Of a DNA stretch of 64,000 nucleotides, positions 18,170 to 28,100 are shown in pieces. The notes under the pieces were generated by a model, which was not told the origin of the DNA, did not search any database, and saw only the letters and a list, made by a program, of their open reading frames with translations. Each line of letters begins with the position of its first letter. Within the stretch, counting starts at the first letter, position 1. The position numbers and the translations under genes are program-made. The stretch spans positions 3,038,001-3,102,000 of the forward strand of contig NZ_CP158687.1 in the NCBI RefSeq assembly GCF_040580765.1, given 5' to 3'. This stretch comes from Lentibacter algarum (GTDB lineage: Bacteria; Pseudomonadota; Alphaproteobacteria; Rhodobacterales; Rhodobacteraceae).

Positions 18170-18709
18170 ATGAAATTTCAAGAGATTGTAGAAAAACATG
18201 GCCGACATCTTGTCAAAGATGCAGGGCAATACTTGTTTCAACAGGGCGAAAAGAGCGACGCATTTTATGTAGTAAAAAAAGGTCTGATGAAGGCCTATTA
18301 TGTTGATAATGATGGCCGAGAGAGCATTAAATCGTTCCTAATGGAGGGTGACATAATAGGCAGCTTGAAAAGCGTGTTTGGTGACGGTGAGAGTAGTTTT
18401 AATCTGGTCTGCTTGGAAGCGAGTGAGCTAGTGGCCGTTGATTTTTATGTGCTTTATGACGCCAGTCGAAATGATGTGGAACTGGCGAGTGAGTTTGTTG
18501 ATTTTCTGCTGTCTTACGGAATGAAGAAAGAAACTCGCGAATTCGAGCTTCTATGCCTGACTGCAGAAGACCGTTATCGCCGACTTGTAAGCTCCCATCC
18601 CACCCTATTTGCACGGGTGACGCAGAACGATGTTGCTCGATATTTGGGCATAACGCCCGTTGGCCTCAGCCGAATAAAGAGGCGCGTTTCTAAACAGGGC
18701 GAGCGTTAG
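18170..18709 (+). CDS. Crp/Fnr family transcriptional regulator
   Basis: A 179-residue regulator. A cyclic-nucleotide-binding beta-roll domain spans about 5-110 (LFQQGEKSDAFYVVKKGLMK, EGDIIGSL) and a Crp-type helix-turn-helix lies at the C-terminus (VTQNDVARYLGITPVGLSRIKRR). There is no N-terminal cysteine cluster, so it is not an oxygen-sensing Fnr. The start is uncertain: ATG at 18170 gives a complete domain set, while ATG at 18128 adds 14 residues and would include the palindrome. It is divergent from the low-GC SDR-VTT pair, which it probably controls. Confidence 0.8.
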   Translation: MKFQEIVEKHGRHLVKDAGQYLFQQGEKSDAFYVVKKGLMKAYYVDNDGRESIKSFLMEGDIIGSLKSVFGDGESSFNLVCLEASELVAVDFYVLYDASRNDVELASEFVDFLLSYGMKKETREFELLCLTAEDRYRRLVSSHPTLFARVTQNDVARYLGITPVGLSRIKRRVSKQGER

Positions 18710-18919
18710 CGCTCCTAAGTCGCATAATCGGATATATGGAATTTGAGCCTAATTGCGACAGGCCCCGTATAGTCACTTCGTCCGCATAGCTGCCGTTAGT
18801 GCGAAGTGCAGCAAACGTCCGCATTCCGCGCAGAGATTGCACCGCTCCAACACCGCAAACCAAATTGACTTCACTTCAAAACCTGCGACACCGTTTGTGA
18901 AGGTTTTGAGGGACAGATT

Positions 18920-19963
18920 ATGACCAAGCGACAGGGTTTTGAGATTGCGGGGGAAGTCGTTCTGGCGGGGGAGCGGCGGACGGTGAATATTCCTGTCAGC
19001 ACGCTTTCAGACCACACGCCTGTGACGCTGTCGGCGCATGTGGTGCACGGGAAGAAGGACGGGCCAACTGTTTTTGTCAGCGCTGGGATTCATGGCGACG
19101 AGGTGATCGGGGTTGAGATTGTCCGTCGGCTCTTGCGCGCGAAGAACCTCAAGAAGCTGAGCGGGACGCTGCTTGTTGTGCCGATTGTGAACACCTTTGG
19201 TTTTCTCAACCACTCGCGGTATTTGCCCGACAGGCGCGACCTCAACCGCTGTTTTCCTGGCTCGCCACATGGCTCCCTTGCCTCGCGGCTTGCGGATATT
19301 TTCATGAGCGAGATTGTCGAGCGCTCCTCGCTCGGGATCGACTTGCACTCGGCTGCCATACACCGTGTGAACCTGCCGCAAGTGCGCGTTTCGGCGAGCA
19401 ACCGTGAGACTATGCGATTGGCTCAAGTTTTTGGCGCGCCTGTTATTCTGACCAGCGCTTTGCGTGAGGGAAGCCTCAGGCAGGAGGCGAAGAAAAAGGG
19501 TGTCGACGTTCTGCTATACGAGGCGGGCGAGGGGATGCGCTTTGACGAGATGTCCGTGCGGGCTGGGCTTGCAGGGATCATGCGCGTTTTGAGCGAGGTT
19601 GGGCTTTTGCCGACTGCGGGGATCGCCAAGCCAAAAGCGCGTTCGCTTGTGTGCTCTGACAGCCACTGGATGCGCGCGCCAGCGGGGGGCCTTTTGAGAA
19701 CGTTTAAGGCCGAAGGGGATGTGGTGCAGGAGGGTGATATTGTCGCTGCGATCGCGGACCCGTTTGGCGAGAGGGAAATCGAGGTTGCCACCAAGTACAG
19801 TGGGATCATTGTGGGCCGCGCTGTCATGCCTGTGGTACACGAGGGCGATGCGCTTTTTCATATTGCAGCCGTGAAATCAACGGATGTTGCCGAAGCAGCG
19901 ATGGACGATATTACCACGCAGCTTGAAGAGGCAGCGCTGTTTGATGAGGACGAAATTATCTAG
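18920..19963 (+). CDS. Succinylglutamate desuccinylase/aspartoacylase family protein
   Basis: A 347-residue zinc hydrolase of the M14-like AstE/AspA group. Zinc ligands are visible in GIHGDEVIG (near 58) and GIDLHSAA (near 139), with DLNRCFPG near 110. A C-terminal beta-domain (about 235-330) resembles a biotinyl/lipoyl-like fold (VQEGDIVAAIADPFG). The family hydrolyses N-acyl amino acids or dipeptides; the substrate is unknown. It is a stand-alone gene, tail-to-tail with the TPP enzyme. A second, different member occurs at 54888-55946. Confidence 0.85.
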   Translation: MTKRQGFEIAGEVVLAGERRTVNIPVSTLSDHTPVTLSAHVVHGKKDGPTVFVSAGIHGDEVIGVEIVRRLLRAKNLKKLSGTLLVVPIVNTFGFLNHSRYLPDRRDLNRCFPGSPHGSLASRLADIFMSEIVERSSLGIDLHSAAIHRVNLPQVRVSASNRETMRLAQVFGAPVILTSALREGSLRQEAKKKGVDVLLYEAGEGMRFDEMSVRAGLAGIMRVLSEVGLLPTAGIAKPKARSLVCSDSHWMRAPAGGLLRTFKAEGDVVQEGDIVAAIADPFGEREIEVATKYSGIIVGRAVMPVVHEGDALFHIAAVKSTDVAEAAMDDITTQLEEAALFDEDEII

Positions 19964-19966
19964 CGA

Positions 19967-21589
19967 TCAGATCCTCATGCGTGGGACGTCGTGGGGGTCG
20001 AGCTTCAGCTCGATCATCATCGGGCCTGTACGGTTTGGGATTGCTGCGAGGGCTTCTTCTAGTTCTGCGTTGTTGCGCACCGTGTAGCCTTGGCCCCCGA
20101 GCGAGACCCCGATCTCGGCGAAGCTTGGCCAGTGAAACTCTGTCAGTGAGGGATCCATTTTGCGGTCAATGAACTGGATATGTTCAGCGCCATAGGCGGA
20201 GTCATTTGCCACGATCACGATGAGGTCGAGGCCGAGACGGACGGCTGTGTTGAACTCGTTAATGCCACCCATCATGAAGCCGCCATCGCCTGTAAACATA
20301 ACGACAGGTTTTTCGGGTGCTGCCACGCCTGCTCCGATGGCTTCTTGAAGGCCGATGCCGATGGAGCCGAAATTTGTCGTTGCGACGAAGCTTTTGGGGC
20401 CTTGGACAGAGAGGCGCACCCAGACCTCTGTCATGAAGCGGCCTCCGTCTGTGACGAGGAGGCGGTCTTTGGGAAGCACTTCTTCGAGGCGTTCAAGCGC
20501 ATGGATATAGTTGACACAGCCCTCGGCTGTCTTGTTGGGTCCGATCGGGTGCTCTGTGAGCTTCGCGATATCAAGATCTCGGGTGAAGCCGCTCGCGGGT
20601 ATTTCGGCTTCGTTCAGCCAGTAGAGAATTGTCTCTGCGGTGAGGCCAGCGTCGGCCACGAGGGCGGCGTCTGGGTGAAGGCCGCCGCCTATGGCTGTGG
20701 GCGTGACGTCAATCTGAACGATGCGTTTGTCTTTCATGAGCTTGCCCTGATCTGTCGTGAAGTCATGCAGGGACGCGCCGAAGCAAATGATGCAATCGGA
20801 CTGGGCAATCAGCTCGTAGGCGGCAGGTGTTGAGAGCGTGCCGAAGATATCGATGTTGTAAGGGTGATCTTTGAAAAGGCCCTTGGCTTTGAGCGTGGTG
20901 GCGAGGGGGGCTTCAAGGCGGTCAGCCAGTTTGATGATCTCTTCACGGGCTTTTACTGCGCCCGCACCAGCGAGGATAAGCGGGCGGCGCGCGGAGGCGA
21001 TCATGCCGATGGCGTTGTCGAGAATTTCGCCTTCGGCAACACCGCCCGGCGCGGTGAAGACATCTAGAACGCTGGGCGTATGAGCCGCCTCCCGCCACAT
21101 GAAATCGGCGGGCATATTGAGCACAATGGGTCGTCGCTCCACTTGGGCGCGGTAAAAGGCGCGTGCGACATCCATAGCGACTGTCTCGGGCGTGCGCATT
21201 TGTTCAAAGCCTGCGCCTGTCGCTTTGACGACCTCGCGCTGATCAATGCTCTGGAGGTGACGGGGGTTGGCAACGGGGGTGTCGCCAGCAAGGAGGACCA
21301 TTGGGATATGACCGCGGGCACCTTCTGTGAGGGCCGTCATGCAGTTTGTCAGGGCTGGGCCGTGTGTCACGGTGGCGACACCGACTTTATCTGCGACATG
21401 GGTATAGGCGAGGGCCATGAGCACAGCGCTGCCCTCGTGTGCGGCGGGCACAAAACGTCCAGAACAGTCGCGGACAAAGCTGTCGACCATGAAGAGATTG
21501 GCGTCGCCCATAAGGCCAAAGATTGTCTCGACGCCGTGGTCTTTGAGAGACTGTGCGATGTTCTGATAGACGTAGTTTTCGACCTGCAT
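19967..21589 (-). CDS. Thiamine-pyrophosphate enzyme of the acetolactate synthase family
   Basis: A 540-residue protein with the three-domain TPP architecture. The N-terminal Pyr domain has AAHEGSAVLMALAYTHV with the activating Glu near residue 52, a central domain spans about 190-320, and the C-terminal PP domain has GDGGFMMGGINEF near 434 as the Mg-TPP motif. It could be a decarboxylase, acetolactate synthase-like protein or a C-C lyase. It is not next to an ilvN, so true IlvB is unlikely. No gene partner suggests a substrate. Confidence 0.82.
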   Translation of the reverse strand: MQVENYVYQNIAQSLKDHGVETIFGLMGDANLFMVDSFVRDCSGRFVPAAHEGSAVLMALAYTHVADKVGVATVTHGPALTNCMTALTEGARGHIPMVLLAGDTPVANPRHLQSIDQREVVKATGAGFEQMRTPETVAMDVARAFYRAQVERRPIVLNMPADFMWREAAHTPSVLDVFTAPGGVAEGEILDNAIGMIASARRPLILAGAGAVKAREEIIKLADRLEAPLATTLKAKGLFKDHPYNIDIFGTLSTPAAYELIAQSDCIICFGASLHDFTTDQGKLMKDKRIVQIDVTPTAIGGGLHPDAALVADAGLTAETILYWLNEAEIPASGFTRDLDIAKLTEHPIGPNKTAEGCVNYIHALERLEEVLPKDRLLVTDGGRFMTEVWVRLSVQGPKSFVATTNFGSIGIGLQEAIGAGVAAPEKPVVMFTGDGGFMMGGINEFNTAVRLGLDLIVIVANDSAYGAEHIQFIDRKMDPSLTEFHWPSFAEIGVSLGGQGYTVRNNAELEEALAAIPNRTGPMMIELKLDPHDVPRMRI

Positions 21590-21724
21590 ATGCTACTTCT
21601 CCTGTGCGCTGGCAGGGAAGATAGCCTATGTGGAATGCGGTAAATGCGCAAAGTTCAGCATAAATATACGATTTTATGCGTTAGAATTACGATCTAGCGT
21701 GGGCTTATGCAGTAAATACGCGCG

Positions 21725-23035
21725 CTACAGGACATAGCCTGACAAATCAGATGATTTCAGCAGCTCGCCAAGGTGTTTATCTACGAATGAAGCATCGACT
21801 GTGACGGCGTCGCCTGCACGGTCGGGCGCTGAGAAACTGAGCTCTTCAAAGACCCGCTCGAGCACGGTGTAGAGGCGGCGCGCCCCGATATTTTCGACCG
21901 TGGCGTTTACCTCGGCGGCGATCTTGGCGAGGGCTTTGATCCCGTCTTCTGTGAAAGTCACAGTGACTTCTTCTGTTGCCATCAAAGCAGAGTATTGCAG
22001 CGTGAGGGCATTGTCTGTTTCTGTGAGAATGCGCACGAAATCATCCTCGGTCAGTGCGCGCAGTTCCACGCGAATGGGAAGCCGGCCTTGAAGCTCTGGC
22101 AAGAGATCGGAGGGCTTTGCGATATGGAAGGCACCCGAGGCAATGAAAAGGATATGATCTGTTTTGATGGCGCCGTGTTTGGTGCTTACGGTTGTGCCTT
22201 CGATCAGCGGAAGCAGGTCACGCTGGACACCCTCGCGGGAGACATCGCCGCCGCGGGAATCCTGACGGGTTGCGACTTTGTCGATCTCGTCGAGAAAGAC
22301 AATTCCGTTTTGCTCAACGCTTTCAAGCGCGGTTTTTGTGACCTGTTCATCATCAAGCAGTTTGTCAGCTTCCTCTGAAATGAGGACGCCATAGCTTTCT
22401 GCGACTGTAAGCTTTTTGCGGGTCGTGCGTCCGCCCATGGCTTTGCCGAATATCTCGCCGAGGTTCATCATGCCGGGCTGGCTGCCAGGCTGGCCAGGGA
22501 TGTCGAACATACCGCCCATCGGGTTTGAGGTATCGGCGATATCAAGCTCGATGATTGTATCGTCCAGCTCACCTGATTGGAGCTTTTTACGGAACATTTC
22601 ACGCGTACCTTCGCGCGCGTCTTCGCCGGCGATGGCCGTGATCACGCGCTCTTGCGCGGCGGAATGTGCGCGCGCCTTTACGTCTTCACGCATGTGTTCG
22701 CGGGTTTGGAGAATAGCGGTATCAACAAGATCGCGGATGATCTGCTCGACATCGCGGCCCACATAGCCGACCTCCGTAAACTTCGTCGCCTCGACCTTGA
22801 TAAAGGGCGCGCGGGCCAGCTTGGCGAGGCGGCGAGAAATCTCGGTTTTGCCGACACCTGTCGGGCCGATCATTAGGATATTCTTTGGGTAAACCTCATC
22901 GCGCAGATCATCAGACAGTTGCTTGCGCCGCCAACGAGAGCGCAGGGCCACGGCGACTGCGCGCTTGGCATCGGCCTGACCAATGATGAAGCGGTCCAGC
23001 TCGGAGACGATTTCACGGGGGGTTAGGTCTGTCAT
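21725..23035 (-). CDS. hslU: ATP-dependent protease ATPase subunit HslU
   Basis: A 436-residue AAA+ unfoldase. Walker [14 protein letters not shown] is at 54-66, the pore motif follows at [10 protein letters not shown], Walker [13 protein letters not shown] lies near 247, and the sensor-2 region [13 protein letters not shown] near 388. The hydrophobic C-terminus ending in LSGYVL inserts into HslV. It unfolds substrates for HslV. It is downstream of hslV, separated by a 117-bp gap with hairpins. Confidence 0.97.
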   Translation of the reverse strand: MTDLTPREIVSELDRFIIGQADAKRAVAVALRSRWRRKQLSDDLRDEVYPKNILMIGPTGVGKTEISRRLAKLARAPFIKVEATKFTEVGYVGRDVEQIIRDLVDTAILQTREHMREDVKARAHSAAQERVITAIAGEDAREGTREMFRKKLQSGELDDTIIELDIADTSNPMGGMFDIPGQPGSQPGMMNLGEIFGKAMGGRTTRKKLTVAESYGVLISEEADKLLDDEQVTKTALESVEQNGIVFLDEIDKVATRQDSRGGDVSREGVQRDLLPLIEGTTVSTKHGAIKTDHILFIASGAFHIAKPSDLLPELQGRLPIRVELRALTEDDFVRILTETDNALTLQYSALMATEEVTVTFTEDGIKALAKIAAEVNATVENIGARRLYTVLERVFEELSFSAPDRAGDAVTVDASFVDKHLGELLKSSDLSGYVL

Positions 23036-23087
23036 TTTGGGTCTCGCTTTTAGAAGGGTTTGCGCCGCCTTTGGCGCCGCCCGTGGC

Positions 23088-23118
23088 AGGGGCTTTGCCC
23101 CTCTTGGCCTTCGGCCAA
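23088..23118. repeat. Two adjacent short hairpins between hslV and hslU
   Basis: AGGGGC-TTT-GCCCCT (23088-23102) and TTGGCC-TTC-GGCCAA (23104-23118) are perfect 6-bp stems with 3-base loops. They are followed by CACCCCAGGATATTTAGGAA and an AAGAAGAAGG tail. From general knowledge of Rhodobacteraceae genomes, a similar intergenic unit recurs widely as a REP-like repeat. Here it may modulate read-through from hslV to hslU. Confidence 0.6.
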
Positions 23119-23152
23119 TTCACCCCAGGATATTTAGGAAAAGAAGAAGGTA

Positions 23153-23710
23153 TTAGCCTTTGATGGTTTCTACGGTCAGGTTTCCGTTTGTGTAGACGCA
23201 AATATCGGACGCGATGGCCATGGCTGTGCGTGCGACTTCTTCTGCGGATTTATTGGTATCCATCTGGGCGCGGGCGGCGGCGAGAGCGAAGTTTCCGCCT
23301 GAGCCGATCGCGGCGACATTGTGCTCTGGCTCAAGCACATCGCCAGCGCCTGTAATAACAAAGAGCTCGCGGCCATCAGAAACGAGAAGCATGGCCTCAA
23401 GCTTTTGCAGGTATTTGTCTGTGCGCCAGTCTTTGGCGAGCTCGACGCAGGCGCGGACAAGTTGGCCTGGGGTGGCTTCGAGTTTGGCTTCGAGGCGCTC
23501 TAGAAGCGTAAAGGCGTCAGCAGTGCTGCCTGCGAAGCCGACGAGGACATCGTGCCCGCCCGGGGAAATGCGGCGAACCTTGCGGGCCGTTCCTTTGATG
23601 ACGGTTTGGCCGAGGCTCACCTGGCCGTCGCCAGCAATGACGACTTCTCCATCTTTTTTGACGGCGACGATTGTCGTTCCGTGCCAACCGGGAAAATCTG
23701 ATTGCGCCAT
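23153..23710 (-). CDS. hslV: ATP-dependent protease proteolytic subunit HslV
   Basis: A 185-residue proteasome-like peptidase. The start at 23710 ([17 protein letters not shown]) places the catalytic Thr in the HGTTI motif after processing. [20 protein letters not shown] follows, and [18 protein letters not shown] lies near 65. With HslU it degrades misfolded and regulatory proteins in the cytoplasm. The upstream ATG at 23764 would add an atypical leader. Confidence 0.97.
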   Translation of the reverse strand: MAQSDFPGWHGTTIVAVKKDGEVVIAGDGQVSLGQTVIKGTARKVRRISPGGHDVLVGFAGSTADAFTLLERLEAKLEATPGQLVRACVELAKDWRTDKYLQKLEAMLLVSDGRELFVITGAGDVLEPEHNVAAIGSGGNFALAAARAQMDTNKSAEEVARTAMAIASDICVYTNGNLTVETIKG

Positions 23711-23807
23711 TGGTGTCTCCTTCAACTTGTCAGAATATATGGCGGCTTGGAGGCATGAGCACAAGGTTTGGCTTGTTTGGAGATGATTGCGGGGCTAGCA
23801 CTTTGGC

Positions 23808-24701
23808 ATGAGCGAATGTGTAACGATCTTTCTTGAGCCTGAGATGAAAGCCAGTGCCGAGGCTGGGCAGCATAACTTTTTGGGTAAGATAGAGTGCGTG
23901 CTCCGTAGGGGTGGGCTTGATGTTTCTTATGCCGACGAGGCGCAGCGGCACGAGCCCTTTTCGGGGCGTGCACTGGTACATATGTGGGAGCCAATGACTG
24001 AAGATACGCTCGTTATGCGCCGCGTTTATGCCTATCCGTTTTGGGCGATTGAGGCGAGTGACAAGCGCTGGGAATGGGATGTGGCACGCGCGGCGTTTGA
24101 TCCTGAAACCGTGAACGGCCATAAGGCGGCGCGGTTTGCAAACAACTGGCGCAAGCGCATGTTTGGCGAAGCTGCTTCCAGCCGTGAGGGGTATGTTTAT
24201 GTGCCGCTGCAGGGGCGGATTTCAGAGCAGCGCTCTTTTCAGGCGGCCTCGCCTCTTGAGATGATTGAGGCGGTTTTGGACGCGGACAGTGAGCGGCCTG
24301 TTGTAATCGGGATGCACCCGAAGGAGCCGTATTCTGCCAGCGACATTGATGCGCTTGAGAAGTTTGAGCACAGGTTCGAGCGTGTGACTGTTGTGATGGG
24401 GCAGATGGAGCGATATTTGCCTTCGTGCGACTATGTTGTCAGCCAGAACTCGGGCGCGGCGTTTTTTGGATATTTTTTCGGGAAGCCTGCTGCGCTTTTT
24501 GGCAAAATTGATTTTCACCATATTGCGGCGAATGTGCATGACTTGGGCGTTGAAGAGGCGCTTGAACGGGTGGCCGAAATGCGGCCCGATTTTGAGCGAT
24601 ATCTTTGGTGGTTCTGGCAAGAAATGTCGATCAATGCAGGGCGGGATGAGGCGGACGCTCAGATCGCCTCGCGCTTTCGGACCGCTGGGTGGATTGCATA
24701 A
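23808..24701 (+). CDS. Uncharacterised protein, possibly capsule-synthesis/glycosyltransferase-like
   Basis: A 297-residue soluble protein I cannot assign firmly. Its C-terminal half has IGMHPKEPYSASDIDALEKF (about 165-184) and CDYVVSQNSGAAFFGYFFGK (about 206-225). These resemble the donor-binding part of GT-B enzymes such as KpsC/KpsS-like capsule proteins, where a Ser/Asn motif and a Gly-Lys-Pro turn recur. There is no signal peptide or membrane segment. It is divergent from hslV and ends at a shared terminator with trxA. Confidence 0.55.
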   Translation: MSECVTIFLEPEMKASAEAGQHNFLGKIECVLRRGGLDVSYADEAQRHEPFSGRALVHMWEPMTEDTLVMRRVYAYPFWAIEASDKRWEWDVARAAFDPETVNGHKAARFANNWRKRMFGEAASSREGYVYVPLQGRISEQRSFQAASPLEMIEAVLDADSERPVVIGMHPKEPYSASDIDALEKFEHRFERVTVVMGQMERYLPSCDYVVSQNSGAAFFGYFFGKPAALFGKIDFHHIAANVHDLGVEEALERVAEMRPDFERYLWWFWQEMSINAGRDEADAQIASRFRTAGWIA

Positions 24702-24702
24702 A

Positions 24703-24727
24703 AAACCCCGCTCTGGGGCGGGGCTTT
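24703..24727. terminator. Bidirectional rho-independent terminator
   Basis: CCCCG (24706-24710) pairs with CGGGG (24719-24723). The stem is flanked by an A-run on the left and CTTTCTTT on the right, so it can stop the 23808-24701 gene on the plus strand and trxA on the minus strand. Confidence 0.8.
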
Positions 24728-24749
24728 CTTTAGAAATTTGGCTTGCTGT

Positions 24750-25070
24750 TTAGATCGCGTCTTCGATCCAGCTTTGAAGCTGTGCTTTCGGGCGTGCACC
24801 TGAGAGGTTGGCCACAGGCTCGCCGCCTTTGAAGACGAAAAGCGCGGGGATGCCGCGTACGCCCATGGCTGCGGCTGAGTTTGGATTTGAGTCAACGTCG
24901 ACTTTCACGATTTTGACTTTGCCTTCCATTTCAGCGGAGAGCTCTTCCAGTGACGGGCCGATCTGTTTGCAGGGGCCGCACCATTCGGCCCAGAAATCCA
25001 CCACAACGGGGATATCGGAATTTTTGACTTCGGCGTCGAATGTGTCGTCGGTGACAGCAACAGTGGCCAT
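24750..25070 (-). CDS. trxA: Thioredoxin
   Basis: A 106-residue thioredoxin with the active site [13 protein letters not shown] near residues 28-40, the conserved cis-Pro in [13 protein letters not shown] near 73, and no signal peptide. It is a cytoplasmic disulfide reductant. It lies 40 bp after addA on the same strand, an arrangement familiar from alphaproteobacteria. Confidence 0.97.
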   Translation of the reverse strand: MATVAVTDDTFDAEVKNSDIPVVVDFWAEWCGPCKQIGPSLEELSAEMEGKVKIVKVDVDSNPNSAAAMGVRGIPALFVFKGGEPVANLSGARPKAQLQSWIEDAI

Positions 25071-25110
25071 TGGTTCTCTCCTAATGGGATTGGGTTCGCT
25101 TGGTCAGAAC

Positions 25111-28100
25111 CTAGGTAGTGGGTGGCAGATCGTCAAGATATGTAGTGTCCTGATAGGCCTTCATCACAATATCCTGAGGAAGCGTCATCAAACTGGCCGT
25201 TTTGGTCCAGAGAATGGCCGTTTCAATCTTGCGGTTCGGGTATATGAGGGCAAGGGCTTCGCTGTAGGCGCCCATCTGGCGCAGGATACCAAGAGGTGTG
25301 TCTTGCGGGGCTTCTGGGACGGTCGCATTTGTCTTGAAGTCAACAGCGAGAACACGGTCCTCGGAGAGGACGAGTTTGTCTATAATGCCATGCAAACGCT
25401 TGCCCAAAGTGGTGCTGGGTGCGCTCAAAGCAACTTCAGAGAGTGCATCTTCTGCAAAGAGAGGCGCTAGATCTTTGTTTGATAAAACAGTCTCTACTTC
25501 TGCGCAAACTGCTGCATTTTCTTCTTTTTCATCAAAATCAAACAGCAGGCTTTGGGCCAACATGGAGCGCTCGGCAGGCGAGACGCTTGGGAGGTGCTCT
25601 AGCAGCAAATGAACCTTTGTCCCGAAGCGCATTGCCGCAGTCTCATCAAGGCCATCACTGCCAGCAAGGGCTTTGGCGCCAGGGAGATTTGAGGCAGAAA
25701 ACGTTTGAGGGCGTGAGGGCCCGTCGGGTGCGGACTTCGTGAACTGGGGCTCAAGGGGGATTTGAGCATCTTGGGGCAGGTCAGACTGAGAGTGGTCTAT
25801 AAGCGCAGTCCAGTCGCCTGATTCTAGGCGTTGGATAATTTGGCCATCATGGCTCACTGGTTCAAATGGAAGCTTTTGGGCTGCATTAGAGACTGATTCA
25901 TACCAGCTGTTGCCACCACTCTTGGCTTCGCCAGCGGCGGCGATGATCAGCCATTTTTCGGCTCGCGTCATTGAGACGTAAAGCAGCCGTTCTCTTTCTG
26001 CTTGTTGCGCGGCGATCTGCTGATCCACGGCATCCTGAAGAACGGCGGGAGAGTCGTCTTTGCTTTGTTTATAGAGTGCTGTGCCTTCGATACCGACGAT
26101 TTGACCTCTGAACTCATTTTTGCGATCGGCGGTGTCGGGCATAATGACGATGGGCGCTTCCAGCCCTTTTGAGCCGTGGACTGTCATCACGCGGATGCGC
26201 TTGCCAGCAGCTTCGGTCTGTCGCTTGATCTCGGGGTCGTCGCTTTCGAGCCAGCTGAGAAAGCCTGTCAGAGAGGGAACAGAAGCGCGCTCGTAATTCA
26301 GAGCTTGCGTGAGAAAGGCGTCGAGTGCGTCTTCGGCTTCGTATCCAAGCCGTGCGAGGATGTTCTGGCGGCCCTTGTGGCGCGTTAGAATACGCTCAAT
26401 GAGATCATAGGGGCGCAAAAAATCGGTTACGCGACGAAGGTCATTGAGTATTTCGAGAGTTGCTGAATGTGTCACGGTTTCACTGCGGAGCGCTTCCCAG
26501 AGATAGCCTTTGCGATTTGCAGCCAGCGTAAAGAGCTCCTGTTCGGACCAACCAAAGAGAGGCGAGCGCAGAACAGCGGCAAGTGAGAGATCGTCTTCTT
26601 GGGTTGCAAGAAACTTGAGTAAGGCGGTGATATCTTTGACGGCGATTTGCTCACCAATGCGCAGTCTGTCAGCCCCTGCGACTTCAAGCCCGACCAATTT
26701 GCAGGCGCGAATGATTTCATGGAAGAGATCAGAGCGACGCTGGAGCAAAATGAGCACATCGCCTTCGTGTATGGGGCGGGCTTGCCATGTGCCGTCTGTA
26801 TGCTTTGTCGGGATCAACGCCTTGCTGTCGATCATCTGCTTGATGCTGCTCGCGATTTTGGCAGCGAGCACTGAGACTGGATCATCTGGGGTTAGAATAT
26901 CAAGCGGATCATACCAAAGCGGGTCTTCTGCCTTGTCGTTTTTCTCAACGATTGGCCAGATATCGACGCGACCCGGCATTGTTTCATGAAAAGCGATATG
27001 GCGTGCGTCTGCTTCAAAACCTGCGCCGTCTTGCTCTTCAAAAACGGCATCGACCGTGTTCAGAATGGCGGAGGCGGAACGGAAAGAATATGCGAGGTTG
27101 CGGCTATGCAGCGGCTTTTCGTGGAGCGAAAGTTTGTCTTGAAAGAGGTTTTGCATCCGCCCAAACTCGGCCGCGTCAGCGCCTTGGAACGAATAGATCG
27201 ATTGCTTTTTATCACCAACGACAAAGATGGTGCGAGGCTTTTCGGCCTGCGCGCCTTGGCCCGATGTGATCTCGCGAGCGAGTTCTTCGATCACCGCCCA
27301 TTGCTCTGGGGACGTATCTTGGGCCTCATCCACAAGAATATGATCAATGCCGCCATCAAGGCGATAGAGCACCCATTCGGCAACTTGGGGGTTTGTGAGG
27401 AGCGCTTTTGTCTTGAGGATGAGGTCATCAAAATCGAGCCAGCCGCGCGCCTGCTTGACGGCATCATAGCGCGCAAGGAAGGCCCGAGAGAAGGCGTGGA
27501 GCGCAAGAGTACTTTGAGCGGCGGCGAGGGCAACACGGCGCGGGCGTGCGGCCTCGACACGCAGGATCAGCGCTTCGATTTGGGGGGCGAGGTGCGAATA
27601 AAGCTCGCGGGTGTCATTGGTGGCGTAGCTCGTAAGCTTGGCGGAGAACGGGTTTTTGCCGCTGCTTGTGAGGAAGGCTGACTCGAACGTCAGAAGCGCG
27701 CCAAGGCTTGGGCCTTTGACGGTTGCGAGTTTGTCGTGCGCGCGGTTGTCACTCACTTTTTCGCTTGCTGCGAGAAAAGGCAAAATCTGCGCGATCAACT
27801 CCACCTCTCCGCCGAGGAAGACTTCGGACAAAAGCTTGTCTTGGGTGAGGTCAGCGGGGATGTTGAAGGTTTTGCAAACGTCAGCACGCGTTAGCTCTTG
27901 AGCGAATTTCGCCTTATTAGAGACGATACTGGCTGTAAATTTCTCGAATTCGTTGCCACCGAGGTGGCTGATCATATCGAGTAGAAGCTTGCCCTCAGAT
28001 GAGGTGGCGAGGTCATCGGCGACTTGCTCGCGTAGCTGGGCGGATGAGCGATCATCTAGCTCGGTAAACTGGGGGGTGACGCCCGCTTCAAGCGGAAAGC

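Noticed and set aside
20180..20833. Plus-strand open frame of 217 codons
   Set aside because: Antisense to the TPP enzyme, whose cofactor motifs are clear.
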